Shown here piece by piece: positions 5,908 through 14,688 of a stretch of 15,032 nt of DNA. Source of the stretch: JAUVIB01 sp964424545 (lineage in GTDB: Bacteria; Calditrichota; Calditrichia; Calditrichales; Calditrichaceae); NCBI GenBank assembly GCA_964424545.1, contig CAYRJN010000092.1, positions 1 through 15,032 on the forward strand. Direction: 5' to 3'. The notes under the pieces were generated by a model. The model was not told the DNA's origin. It was given only the letters and a program-made list of their open reading frames with translations, and searched no databases. Positions within the stretch are counted from its first letter, which is position 1. Each line of letters opens with the position of its first letter. The position numbers were made by a program, and so were the translations under genes.

Positions 5908-7023
5908 GTGGATAAAGATAAAGATGCAAAACAATATGAGTTCGTTAAACTTTCACTAAGTGTTTTGGAAAGCGTCATAACGTTTTTGATTTTGTTCCTA
6001 TTTGTCGTTTTGGGATACAGTATTGAGCTGCGCCAATTTGTTTCTCAATATTTTATCGGTGATTATAGCCGTTTTTTGGCTTATATGTTTATTCTCGGCG
6101 CAGGATTGATGATTCTTTCATTACCGTTTGACTATTTGTCGAGCTATTGGATAGAACATCGCTATAGCTTGTCAAATCATACTTTTGCCGGCTGGATTTG
6201 GGAAAAAACAAAAGGGATGTTGGTTGCGACGCTCGTATTGCTGCCGGTGATGTTCGTATTCTATTATCTGTTGTTGAATTATCCTCAAACATGGTGGATT
6301 TGGCTTTCCGCATTTCTATTTTTCTTTTCCGTCATACTCGGAAAAATAGCCCCATTGGTTATTTTTCCGCTGTTTTATAAATTTACGCCTTTGCATAATG
6401 AAGAACTCTTAAAAAAAATGAGTGAGCTTGCCGTTAAAGGTAAATTTTCTCTTGACGGCGTCTATCGTTTTGATTTGAGTAAAACAACCAAAAAGGCCAA
6501 TGCCGCTTTTACCGGTATGGGCAAAACAAAACGTATAATTCTCGGCGATACGTTATTGGATAATTTTACAATTGATGAGATAGAGGCCGTATTTGCGCAT
6601 GAGGTGGGGCATTATGTGCATAAACATATTTATATCGGTATTGCGGTAAGCACGGTTACAAGCTTTTTAAGTTTTTATCTTGCTAATCTTTTTTATGTTA
6701 AATTATTGCCGTTTTTCTCTTTTAACCGTATTGCCGATCCCGCAGCCTTACCCTTATTATTTTTAATATTAAGTTTGATAACGTTGATAATCATGCCGTT
6801 CAGTAATGCGCTCAGCCGTAGACACGAACGTCAGGCTGATTTGTATGCGCTGCAAAATATCGAAAATCCAAGTGCCTTTAAAACATCTATGATCAAATTA
6901 AGCGAATTAAATTTAAGCAATCAGGAGCCGCATCCCTTGGTTGAATTCTTTTTTTACAGTCATCCGTCAATTAAAAAGAGAGTAGCTTTTGCCGATAATT
7001 ATGTCGAGCGAAGGCGAGAATAG
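5908..7023 (+). CDS. M48 family (Ste24-like) integral-membrane zinc metalloprotease
   Basis: A 371-residue membrane zinc protease. The zinc site is complete: HEVGH (231-235) supplies two histidines and the catalytic glutamate, and SRRHERQADLYAL gives E307 as third ligand and D311 as its partner. About four hydrophobic segments precede the catalytic domain (roughly 17-41, 56-75, 104-124, 131-156) and two follow HEVGH (about 240-268 and 279-300). This matches the Ste24/CAAX-protease architecture (N-terminal PF16491-like region plus PF01435) rather than soluble BepA. The SKTTKKANAAFTG stretch (191-203) and HPSIKKR (352-358) are also family features. Start GTG 5908 follows GGGAG (5898-5902) at 5 nt. 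The stop is 3 nt from the tamB start, so it heads an envelope operon. Bacteria generally lack prenylated CAAX substrates, so a membrane or outer-membrane protein quality-control role is the likelier inference. Confidence 0.92.
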   Translation: MDKDKDAKQYEFVKLSLSVLESVITFLILFLFVVLGYSIELRQFVSQYFIGDYSRFLAYMFILGAGLMILSLPFDYLSSYWIEHRYSLSNHTFAGWIWEKTKGMLVATLVLLPVMFVFYYLLLNYPQTWWIWLSAFLFFFSVILGKIAPLVIFPLFYKFTPLHNEELLKKMSELAVKGKFSLDGVYRFDLSKTTKKANAAFTGMGKTKRIILGDTLLDNFTIDEIEAVFAHEVGHYVHKHIYIGIAVSTVTSFLSFYLANLFYVKLLPFFSFNRIADPAALPLLFLILSLITLIIMPFSNALSRRHERQADLYALQNIENPSAFKTSMIKLSELNLSNQEPHPLVEFFFYSHPSIKKRVAFADNYVERRRE

Positions 7024-7026
7024 GTC

Positions 7027-10000
7027 ATGCAGGAAAATAAGAAAAAGGTAAAAAGTAAAAAACGTCATCTGTTTTTATGGTTTTTACTAACGGCAGCCTT
7101 TGGGATTTTGCTGCTTTTTCTGTTTTATTGGAAAACCGATTTTGTATCCAAAAGCGTTGAAAAATATTTGAATAGAAGCTTCGCGGCGCAAGGTGTAATT
7201 TCTTATAAAAGCATTAGCGGCAATTTAATCAATGAATTTATCATCCGTAGTATTAATGTTGATTTAAACAACGGCAATTGTTTTAGCGCGAGGGAAATAC
7301 GGTTACAATATAATTTGTTTTCAATAATTAGCGGCGATTTGAATGTGAAGTCTATTGCTATTGACTCGCTCGTCGTCTGTTTTGCCGCGCAGGATTCTGG
7401 CGCATCGCAGGAAAATCTTAGGCAAAAATCGTCGTTTTTTTCATTCATCAATGCCCTAAAACCTCAAACTATCTTAAAAAATATCCCGGATTTCAGTCTC
7501 GATGGTCTGCATATCGTCAACGCGTCCTTGATGTTTTCCGGTCGTTTGCTCTCTTTTAACCATATCAATCTTTCCCTATCCGGCAAAAAAGAAAAAGATA
7601 ATTTTGTGGCAAAAATATCAAAACTTGAAGGCCGCTGGTTTGAAAAAAATATCAATATCGTCAATACAAGCGCCGCCGTTAGAATCAGCAATAAACGAAT
7701 ACAAATAAATGATTTAAAAATAAACAGTCAAAAATCATTTGCCGAACTGGATTTAACTTTCACGGGCGGAGATTCGGCAAATATACGTTGCGCCGTTCGT
7801 AAGTTCGGATTTAACTTTGATGAATGGGGAATGCCGTCTTTTAAAAAGGATAAAAAGGCGGGGTATATTACGGGGGATTTTATTGTAAACGGGGATTCTT
7901 CCGCAATGCGCGTTATGGGGGCGCTAAAAGGACGTTTAGCGGGCTATGTTGTGGATAATTTAACGCTGGATGCGGATATTGAACCGCATAAAATTGATTT
8001 TAAATCGCTTCTCCTAAAAACGCAAGGGCAGCGGGTATTTTACCGCGGATATTACGGTTTCAATAAAGAAATCAGCGGGCGTTTTGATTTTAATAACATT
8101 AATATAAAAAAAACGATTGACAAAGGCGTTGCAACGGAACTTAACGGATATCTTAACATTGTCCTTAATTTGCAAAAAAAAGAAAAAATAAAAGGCGGTT
8201 TTGACCTTAATATATACGGTTCGCGCATTGCCGCGTTGCAGATCGACTCATTGCATTTTGCCGCTTTACTGGATAATGGCGTTTATAGTATTGTGGAGCC
8301 TTCGTTTCTTAAACTTGCCGCTGATTCGCGCTTTACAATTTCCGGAAATATTGCCGACAGCCTTATTTCTCTATCCTTAGAGACGCGCAATAACAGTCTT
8401 AAAGCGCTGGGTGCGGCGGTCGGCATCGATTCGCTTGAGGGTGTGTTTTCCGGTAAATTGAATTTGGGCGGCCGTTTGTTTGATCCTGATCTTGCGGCTA
8501 AAATCAATATGCCTTTTTTTGAATATAAAAAAATTCGTTTTGATTCAACCGGATTTGATATGAAGATAAAAAATATGGTAAGTAAACGATCGGGGAAGGC
8601 CTTTTTTAAAATACATAATGGTATGGTTTATGACTTGCCCATAGACGATATAACCGTTAACGCGCAATATGAAAATAATGTATTTCGCTTTCCCGTATTA
8701 AGTTTTCTCAGCAATGACAACTATATAGATGCTCAATTGTATTATTTTATTCGGAAGGATACAAGCGGCGTTATCATCGAACATTTTAAGGGACGTTATA
8801 AAAATTATTGGCTTGAAAATGTAGAGCGTATCGAATTGTATATAACTCAAAATAGTTTTGCATTGGATAATTTTCACCTTATCGGACCGGGCAATTCAAC
8901 TATACGGGCGGCAGGCGCATACAATAGGAAAGAGGATGAATCGGAAATATACCTTTCGTTGCATAAAATTGCCTTAAAACCGTTTGAAAATTTTTGGGGA
9001 AAACGATTTGAACTTAAAGGCGTTGTTAACGGTTCTATCGATATCATCAATCCGCAGAAGAATATTGAACTAAATACGAATGTAAGGGTTGACTCGCTTA
9101 ATTACGAGGGAGTTCCCATAGGCGATATAAACAGCTCCTTTGTCTATTATAATCGCAATTTCTATTTGAATGAATTGCGTCTGAATTATGGTAAGTCCCA
9201 ATTATCCGTAACGGGAGATTTGGCTTTTACTTTGGATTCCGCAAAGCAGTTGAGTGTTCTGCGCGAATCAAAAACTAATGTAAAAATCGGTTGGAAAGAT
9301 ATTAATATGGCGCAATATGCGCCGCTTTTACAGAATACAACGCAGATAAAAGGAGCAACATCAGGCTATTTTGAAATACACGGAACGATTGCCAATCCCA
9401 TGATTCGCCATCATGTAACGCTCTCCGATTTCAAATATAATAATTTTATTATTTCATCGGCGGAGTTATTTGCTCAATATAACAGCGGCTATGTCATTAT
9501 CGATTCCCTCGATCTGAATTTGAACGGATCCGAATTTGATATTAAGGGTTGGCAAGCTTTTCAGCTTGATTTTATGAAAGCGGATACGGCCTTTAAGGAT
9601 AGACCGTTTAACCTGTTTGTACACTCTGTCGGGGATAGTATGACCTTTTTGAAAGAGATAAACGACCAAGTGTATGCCATATACGGCCCTTATAAATTGG
9701 AATTAAATATCGGCGGCACACTGAAAAGGCCGGGTATAGAATCAGGATTTATAGATTTAAAAAACGGGGAGATTTTATTGTCACGCGTTTTGGATCCGGT
9801 TAAAGATGTCAATATACATGCTGATATAAGCGACTCGTTGTTGGCTATAACACATTTTGTCGGCAGTACAACCACGCCGAAAGATTTGCTTGAAAAAGGC
9901 TGGGATTGGTTCGTAAGTATTTTGCCTTGGACTAAAGGCGAAGAGGATAAGGGCGTGATAAATATTGCGGGTAATATTGATTTTAGTAATGTGTTATCGC

Positions 10001-11049
10001 CCCGTTATGATTTAAATATTTTCTTAGATAATTTTTATATCGATTATTTTCTTAATAACACACGCCTTGTTCTCAAAAGCGATTCAATAATGATATCAGG
10101 TCGCGATACACTCTACATAATCGGAAAAATTGAAATAGCCGACGGTGAATACATCGTCGATATGGATCAAATACAGAAAAATATTTATCTCAGTACGCCG
10201 CAGACAGAGCAATCCTACCCGTTAATCGATGAAGATTTGGAAATTTCCATTCCCAGCGATTTTATTATTTCCAGCGCTTCGGCAAGTTTATCCAATAACT
10301 TCAAGATAGCCATAAACGGCGATTTAAGAATAATTAAACCCGCCGGAGAAAATAATCAACAGATTTCAGGATTAATCATGACCACGTCGGGTAAATATTC
10401 GGCATGGAATCAAACGTTTGAAATAAATACAGGGGAAATATTATTCGATTCGCCCAATGCAATCAATCCCCGAATTTCCATAAGGGCCGTAAAAATTGTA
10501 AAGGATCGAACCTTTGATTTAACTATTTCGGGCCGGCTTGACGAGTTGGAACAGCGGATCAAAGTTACCAAAGACGGCAGAGAACTGAATCTTTCCGATT
10601 CCGATAAATTAACCATGCTGACCTTTGGAACCGATGTCAGCGGTTTGGCATCTAATGCCGACTCCACTATGCGTAATGTAGGAGGCGATGTAGCCACGCG
10701 AGCCTTGTTAAATGTTATGGAGCGCGGGGCCGAAAATCTTACCGGTTTGGATAGAATTTCCGTTAATACCGAAGAATCGTTAATCGATTTTCAAAAAATG
10801 AAATTAAACAACGGTTTAAAAGACGCTTCCATCTCTTTCGGGAAATATATTACCGGCGATCTTTATCTGGAATATCGCACAAAATTTGCGGAGAACTTTC
10901 CGGCGCCGAATATCGGCTGGCATGCGGGAAACCGTATTTTTCTGGAATACAGATTATATAAACGTTTAAAAGTCGATTCTTTTTATGAAGCGACGCAAGC
11001 GGGAAAAATGAGAATACAGCTCGGTATATCATGGCAATATGATTTTTAA
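7027..11049 (+). CDS. tamB: TamB-type translocation/assembly module inner-membrane protein
   Basis: A 1340-residue protein with a basic N-terminus, one membrane anchor (about 14-34) and a very long periplasmic part made almost wholly of predicted beta strands, as in AsmA/TamB proteins that form a hydrophobic groove spanning the periplasm. The C-terminal about 340 residues match the TamB (DUF490) domain: LSNNFKIAINGDLRI (about 1087 on), ISGLIMTTSGKYS, INPRISIRAVK, LTISGRLDE and SDKLTMLTFGTDVSG, ending in a strand-like WQYDF. With TamA, TamB assists insertion of a subset of outer-membrane proteins; TamB and other AsmA-like proteins are also implicated in phospholipid transport to the outer membrane. 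ATG 7027 is 3 nt after the M48 stop, with the purine-rich AAGGCGAG of the M48 gene's end serving as ribosome binding site. Length is within the family's broad range. No frameshift is seen. Confidence 0.93.
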   Translation: MQENKKKVKSKKRHLFLWFLLTAAFGILLLFLFYWKTDFVSKSVEKYLNRSFAAQGVISYKSISGNLINEFIIRSINVDLNNGNCFSAREIRLQYNLFSIISGDLNVKSIAIDSLVVCFAAQDSGASQENLRQKSSFFSFINALKPQTILKNIPDFSLDGLHIVNASLMFSGRLLSFNHINLSLSGKKEKDNFVAKISKLEGRWFEKNINIVNTSAAVRISNKRIQINDLKINSQKSFAELDLTFTGGDSANIRCAVRKFGFNFDEWGMPSFKKDKKAGYITGDFIVNGDSSAMRVMGALKGRLAGYVVDNLTLDADIEPHKIDFKSLLLKTQGQRVFYRGYYGFNKEISGRFDFNNINIKKTIDKGVATELNGYLNIVLNLQKKEKIKGGFDLNIYGSRIAALQIDSLHFAALLDNGVYSIVEPSFLKLAADSRFTISGNIADSLISLSLETRNNSLKALGAAVGIDSLEGVFSGKLNLGGRLFDPDLAAKINMPFFEYKKIRFDSTGFDMKIKNMVSKRSGKAFFKIHNGMVYDLPIDDITVNAQYENNVFRFPVLSFLSNDNYIDAQLYYFIRKDTSGVIIEHFKGRYKNYWLENVERIELYITQNSFALDNFHLIGPGNSTIRAAGAYNRKEDESEIYLSLHKIALKPFENFWGKRFELKGVVNGSIDIINPQKNIELNTNVRVDSLNYEGVPIGDINSSFVYYNRNFYLNELRLNYGKSQLSVTGDLAFTLDSAKQLSVLRESKTNVKIGWKDINMAQYAPLLQNTTQIKGATSGYFEIHGTIANPMIRHHVTLSDFKYNNFIISSAELFAQYNSGYVIIDSLDLNLNGSEFDIKGWQAFQLDFMKADTAFKDRPFNLFVHSVGDSMTFLKEINDQVYAIYGPYKLELNIGGTLKRPGIESGFIDLKNGEILLSRVLDPVKDVNIHADISDSLLAITHFVGSTTTPKDLLEKGWDWFVSILPWTKGEEDKGVINIAGNIDFSNVLSPRYDLNIFLDNFYIDYFLNNTRLVLKSDSIMISGRDTLYIIGKIEIADGEYIVDMDQIQKNIYLSTPQTEQSYPLIDEDLEISIPSDFIISSASASLSNNFKIAINGDLRIIKPAGENNQQISGLIMTTSGKYSAWNQTFEINTGEILFDSPNAINPRISIRAVKIVKDRTFDLTISGRLDELEQRIKVTKDGRELNLSDSDKLTMLTFGTDVSGLASNADSTMRNVGGDVATRALLNVMERGAENLTGLDRISVNTEESLIDFQKMKLNNGLKDASISFGKYITGDLYLEYRTKFAENFPAPNIGWHAGNRIFLEYRLYKRLKVDSFYEATQAGKMRIQLGISWQYDF

Positions 11050-11095
11050 ACCTAAAAATAAATGATTAACGAATCGATAGAAATACCTGTAAACA

Positions 11096-12985
11096 ATGAG
11101 AAAATTATATTTTATATTCATATTCACTATCTTCACTCTTTATTTTAATGCGCCGCTCAGCGCCAAAGTGGTTGTTAAAAAGATAATATTTAAAGGCAAC
11201 CGCTATTTTAAAGCGGATCTGTTAGAAGAGACCATACAATCACAAAAGAATAAAGATTTTGACGCCCGATTGTTGATATTAGATAAAATATTATTAAAAA
11301 ACCTTTATATATCTTCAGGATTTCTCGATGTTTCCATAAAAGACAGCGTTGTCGTTGTTTACAAAAAACGCAACCGCGTCATCTCATTGCTTTATATCAT
11401 CAACGAAGGGCAGCGTTACTATTTTGCGGGACTCAACATCAAAGGTAATAAAATATTCGGCAAGGGCTATATCCGCGCTCGTTTTTCCGGCGTTAAAAAA
11501 GGCGAACCCTATAATCAACAAACGGTAAACGATGCTGTTCTGGATTTGGAAGAACGCTATTATAACGCGGGTAAGCCATATATTCAAATAGCGGTTTCAA
11601 ATGAAGCGCACGATTCCCTGATTACGATTAATATTAATATTAACGAATATATGACGGTTTATATAAAGGATATTTTGTATATCGGCAGATTAAAAGTTCA
11701 GGAATTTATACTCAGGCGCGAATTGGAGTTTGTTAAGGGCGATCGTTACAATCGGGAAAAAATTGAAAAAAGCCAGAAAAATTTATACCGAACGGGGCTT
11801 TTCGATTATGTTCGCATAGAGTCCGATCCCATTGAAAACGAACCGGATTCCATAAAAATATTGGTAAAAGTTAAGGAAAAAAAGAATAACTGGTTTGGCG
11901 TGCATCTCGGTTTTGCTTATGAAGAAGATATCTATTACGGCAACAAACTTAACGTAACCCTGCAAGGAGGCAATCGAAATCTTTTCGGAACGGCAAGAAG
12001 TCTGAGCCTGCATTTAACCGAAGGATTTCAATTTGATTTTAATTACAAAAAATTTGTAAATGCCGAGAATGAAATTTTTATGCGTTTTGTTGAGCCGTGG
12101 ATTTTTGCCACGCGCACGCCCGGCATTTTTCAAATAAATTATCGTTTGCTGCGTCCCATCAACAGCGCGCCTTATAATCTGCTGACAACTTCCTTTTTAG
12201 TTGATCATGAGCATAGCGACTGGTTGAAAAGCAGTATGATGTTTTCTCTTAAACACATCGATAACTTGTCGCAAAACGAGCAAATAATCGATAACCCTGA
12301 AGGACTTAATTCCGACCAAAGTATGATCTTCTCCTTTACCTATACTTTAAAACGCAACCGTTTGGATAATTTTTTCAATCCCCATGACGGTTCGCGCACT
12401 ATGGCGACGATGGGGTTATCGGATAACGTCTATTATGATACCGGCGATGTAAAGCGGCATTGTTTATATATGACGCTTACGGGCAGTTGGGCGCGTTATC
12501 AGCCTTGGCGTCCTAAAATTTTTAATTTATCGCGATTCGATTTTGTGCTTGCCACGCGCTTGAGGCTTGGTAATATTTTTGTGCTGAATAAAAACGATTA
12601 TGTTCCTCAAAATGATCTCTTTTTTGCGGGCGGCGCCTCAACGGTACGGGGTTATCGGGAGCAATTGCTTGGGCCGGCAAGCATTTTGAATAACAAAGGC
12701 GAAATCATTGAAGGCGCCGGCGGTAAAATGATTTTTCTCGCTAATATCGAAGCGCGTATCCCGCTCTTTTGGCTGTTTATGCTGGAAATATTTGTAGACA
12801 GCGGCAATGTTTGGAGAACGGCGTTGGATTTTAATCCAGCTGAAATACGCTATACTACCGGCGCGGGCATCGCTTTTCTTACGCCCATCGGACCGGTGCG
12901 CGTAGATTATGGGTATAAACTGAATAAACCGGCCACCAACCCCTGGCCGTCAGCCTGGCATCTCGGATTTTATTTTGCTTTTTAG
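11096..12985 (+). CDS. tamA: TamA/Omp85-family outer-membrane assembly barrel (POTRA + surface-antigen domain)
   Basis: A 629-residue Omp85 protein. The N-terminus is a signal peptide (basic start, hydrophobic 4-17, cleavage likely after LSA at residue 23). Three POTRA-like repeats follow, beginning near 25 (VVVKKIIFKGNRYF), 108 (YFAGLNIKGNKIF) and 188 (VYIKDILYIGRLKVQEF). From about 263 to the end is a 16-strand-type beta barrel. It has the diagnostic loop-6 motif VRGY (517-520, with R518) in GGASTVRGYRE, and the late TPIGPVRVDYGY strand. The last residue is phenylalanine, the usual C-terminal signal for BAM-dependent insertion. Three POTRAs rather than five, and the place directly after tamB, favour TamA over BamA. 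No clear Shine-Dalgarno precedes ATG 11096, although the signal peptide fixes the start. It lies 46 nt after tamB, in the same operon. Confidence 0.92.
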   Translation: MRKLYFIFIFTIFTLYFNAPLSAKVVVKKIIFKGNRYFKADLLEETIQSQKNKDFDARLLILDKILLKNLYISSGFLDVSIKDSVVVVYKKRNRVISLLYIINEGQRYYFAGLNIKGNKIFGKGYIRARFSGVKKGEPYNQQTVNDAVLDLEERYYNAGKPYIQIAVSNEAHDSLITINININEYMTVYIKDILYIGRLKVQEFILRRELEFVKGDRYNREKIEKSQKNLYRTGLFDYVRIESDPIENEPDSIKILVKVKEKKNNWFGVHLGFAYEEDIYYGNKLNVTLQGGNRNLFGTARSLSLHLTEGFQFDFNYKKFVNAENEIFMRFVEPWIFATRTPGIFQINYRLLRPINSAPYNLLTTSFLVDHEHSDWLKSSMMFSLKHIDNLSQNEQIIDNPEGLNSDQSMIFSFTYTLKRNRLDNFFNPHDGSRTMATMGLSDNVYYDTGDVKRHCLYMTLTGSWARYQPWRPKIFNLSRFDFVLATRLRLGNIFVLNKNDYVPQNDLFFAGGASTVRGYREQLLGPASILNNKGEIIEGAGGKMIFLANIEARIPLFWLFMLEIFVDSGNVWRTALDFNPAEIRYTTGAGIAFLTPIGPVRVDYGYKLNKPATNPWPSAWHLGFYFAF

Positions 12986-13039
12986 ACGCTTAATTATCCG
13001 AATAGATAAGTTTAGCCGTAGATTAACATAGAAGATAAT

Positions 13040-13069
13040 AAAAAAATGGTCACGCCAAAGTAGCCATTT
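13040..13069 (-). terminator. Candidate rho-independent terminator for the FAD dehydrogenase gene
   Basis: On the minus strand, AAATGGCTAC pairs with GTGACCATTT (13069-13060 with 13053-13044) with one mismatch and one wobble around a 6-nt loop. The stem is followed by seven T in a row (A-run 13040-13046 on the plus strand). It lies about 80 nt past the stop of the leftward gene, in the gap where that gene converges on tamA. No comparable T-run follows in the plus direction, so no clear terminator is seen for tamA. Confidence 0.55.
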
Positions 13070-13149
13070 CCGCAAACGTTGGTAGGCGGGGCGGGTAGAT
13101 GAAAAATGAAAAAACGCTTTGTTATTGTTCTGAAAAGTCGGGAGGATTT

Positions 13150-14688
13150 TTAATAAGCTCTTTCGCAAATGGCGAGCGCGCATTTTATGCCGTCTGCCGC
13201 GCTGGAAATAATTCCTCCTGCATAGCCGCTGCCTTCGCCGGCAAAATAGAGGTTATCAAAGCCCGTACAGCGTCCGTCTTTTTCTCTTATGACCTGAATA
13301 GGGGAAGATGTTTTACTTTCCAACCCCATTAGCGTTCCTTTGTCGAATCCGTGAAGTTTTTTATTGAATTGGAAGATTCCTTCCGCCAATGCTCCGGCAA
13401 CGAAAGAAGGAATCATATCATAGAGCGGCGCCTGTTTAAGGCCGAGCGGGTAACTGCTTCGGCAGAGGTCTCCGGAGGATTGTTGCTTTAAATAATCCAA
13501 CGCATTTATCGCCGGAAGAGTGTAACCGTTTTGAAATTCAAAGAAGCGTTCTTCCAATTTATCCATCCAATCGAGAATCTCCGTAACGCTTGTCGAATGC
13601 CCCGTAAGCTGATCGGGATGAACGCCGACAACAATACCGGCATTGGCAAATTCTCCGTCGCGGCGATAGCGGCTCATACCGTTAACCACGCTTTTTCGGG
13701 TATAAGCGGCAGTGGGAACAACTTGTCCGCCCGGGCACATGCAAAAGGAGTAAACGGGCGGCCCCGAAGAGGCTTTAGCCGTAAGACGGTATTCCGCCGC
13801 TTTAACGCCAGGAAGCGCCTCACGGCCCCATTGCGCTTTGTTAATTAGTATTTGCGGGTGTTCGATACGGTGACCGATGGCGAAATTTTTCGTACGAAAG
13901 CCCACGCTGCGTTTTATCAGCATTCGGTAAGTATCGTAAGCCGAATGGCCGATGGCAAAGATAATAAAGTCGGCTGAGATTTCACAGTTATTGCAGCGGA
14001 TTGCCGTGATACGCTTCTTTTTTATCATGATATCCTTTACCTTTGTATTGAAGCGGATCTCTCCGCCGTTTTGCAGAAATTGACGGCGCAGATTAGCGAC
14101 GATTAACTTCAAATTATCCGTTCCGATATGGGGATGCGCCATATAGAGGATTTCATCGGGAGCGCCGGCTTTAACATATTCCCGCAAAATAAAACGGCGT
14201 TCTGCGGAAATGCGTTTGGAACGTGAGGTGAGCTTGCCGTCGGAAAACGTACCCGCGCCGCCCTCTCCAAAAGCATAATTGTCTTCATCGGAAAAAATGC
14301 CGTCACGATTGAGCCGATTAACCGCTTTTATCCTTGCTTTTACCTTCGATCCGCGTTCGATAATGGTCGTTTTAAAACCGGCGAGCTGTAAAACATAAGC
14401 GGCAAAAAAACCGGCCGGTCCGCTGCCCACAACCGCCGCGCTTTTATCCCGCTTTTTATAGGGGATTGTTAAAGAATCGGGCCGAGGATAATCCGAACCG
14501 TCAATTTGTTCCGCTTTAATAATCAAGCTTATCCGATAGTGTATGTCGTTTTTTTTACGGGCGTCAAGACTTTTTTTTTCGATTTCAAAGCTAAACTCAC
14601 GCAGCCCCGTTTTTTGCTTGATAAGCTTGCGCAGTTCCTCGCTGTCATATCCCGTCGGCAGCCGTAAATTAAGTTTTATATATCCCAT
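13150..14688 (-). CDS. COG2509-type FAD-dependent dehydrogenase
   Basis: A 512-residue cytoplasmic flavoprotein of the uncharacterised NAD(P)/FAD-dependent oxidoreductase family COG2509. An N-terminal domain of about 80 residues (MGYIKLNLRLP onwards) precedes the Rossmann FAD site GSGPAG (88-93), which ends in E111 (IIERG) for the ribose of FAD. The family hallmark GEGGAGTFSDGKL (141-153) follows, then the second FAD contact FAIGHSA and the C-terminal LYFAGEGSGYAGGIISSAADG. These FAD contacts are all present, so it should bind flavin; the substrate of the family is not established to my knowledge. ATG 14688 is preceded at 3 nt by AAGGGG (14692-14697 on the complementary strand). It is a single gene convergent with tamA and shows no operon partner in this window, so context adds little. 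Confidence 0.9.
   Translation of the reverse strand: MGYIKLNLRLPTGYDSEELRKLIKQKTGLREFSFEIEKKSLDARKKNDIHYRISLIIKAEQIDGSDYPRPDSLTIPYKKRDKSAAVVGSGPAGFFAAYVLQLAGFKTTIIERGSKVKARIKAVNRLNRDGIFSDEDNYAFGEGGAGTFSDGKLTSRSKRISAERRFILREYVKAGAPDEILYMAHPHIGTDNLKLIVANLRRQFLQNGGEIRFNTKVKDIMIKKKRITAIRCNNCEISADFIIFAIGHSAYDTYRMLIKRSVGFRTKNFAIGHRIEHPQILINKAQWGREALPGVKAAEYRLTAKASSGPPVYSFCMCPGGQVVPTAAYTRKSVVNGMSRYRRDGEFANAGIVVGVHPDQLTGHSTSVTEILDWMDKLEERFFEFQNGYTLPAINALDYLKQQSSGDLCRSSYPLGLKQAPLYDMIPSFVAGALAEGIFQFNKKLHGFDKGTLMGLESKTSSPIQVIREKDGRCTGFDNLYFAGEGSGYAGGIISSAADGIKCALAICERAY

Noticed and set aside
11096..12985. Reading the Omp85 protein as BamA
   Set aside because: It has only three POTRA-like repeats and about 629 residues, and it lies directly after tamB. 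BamA usually has five POTRAs and about 800 residues.
13531..13848. 105-codon plus-strand open frame inside the FAD dehydrogenase gene
   Set aside because: Antisense shadow of a well-supported flavoprotein, and its translation shows no family features.
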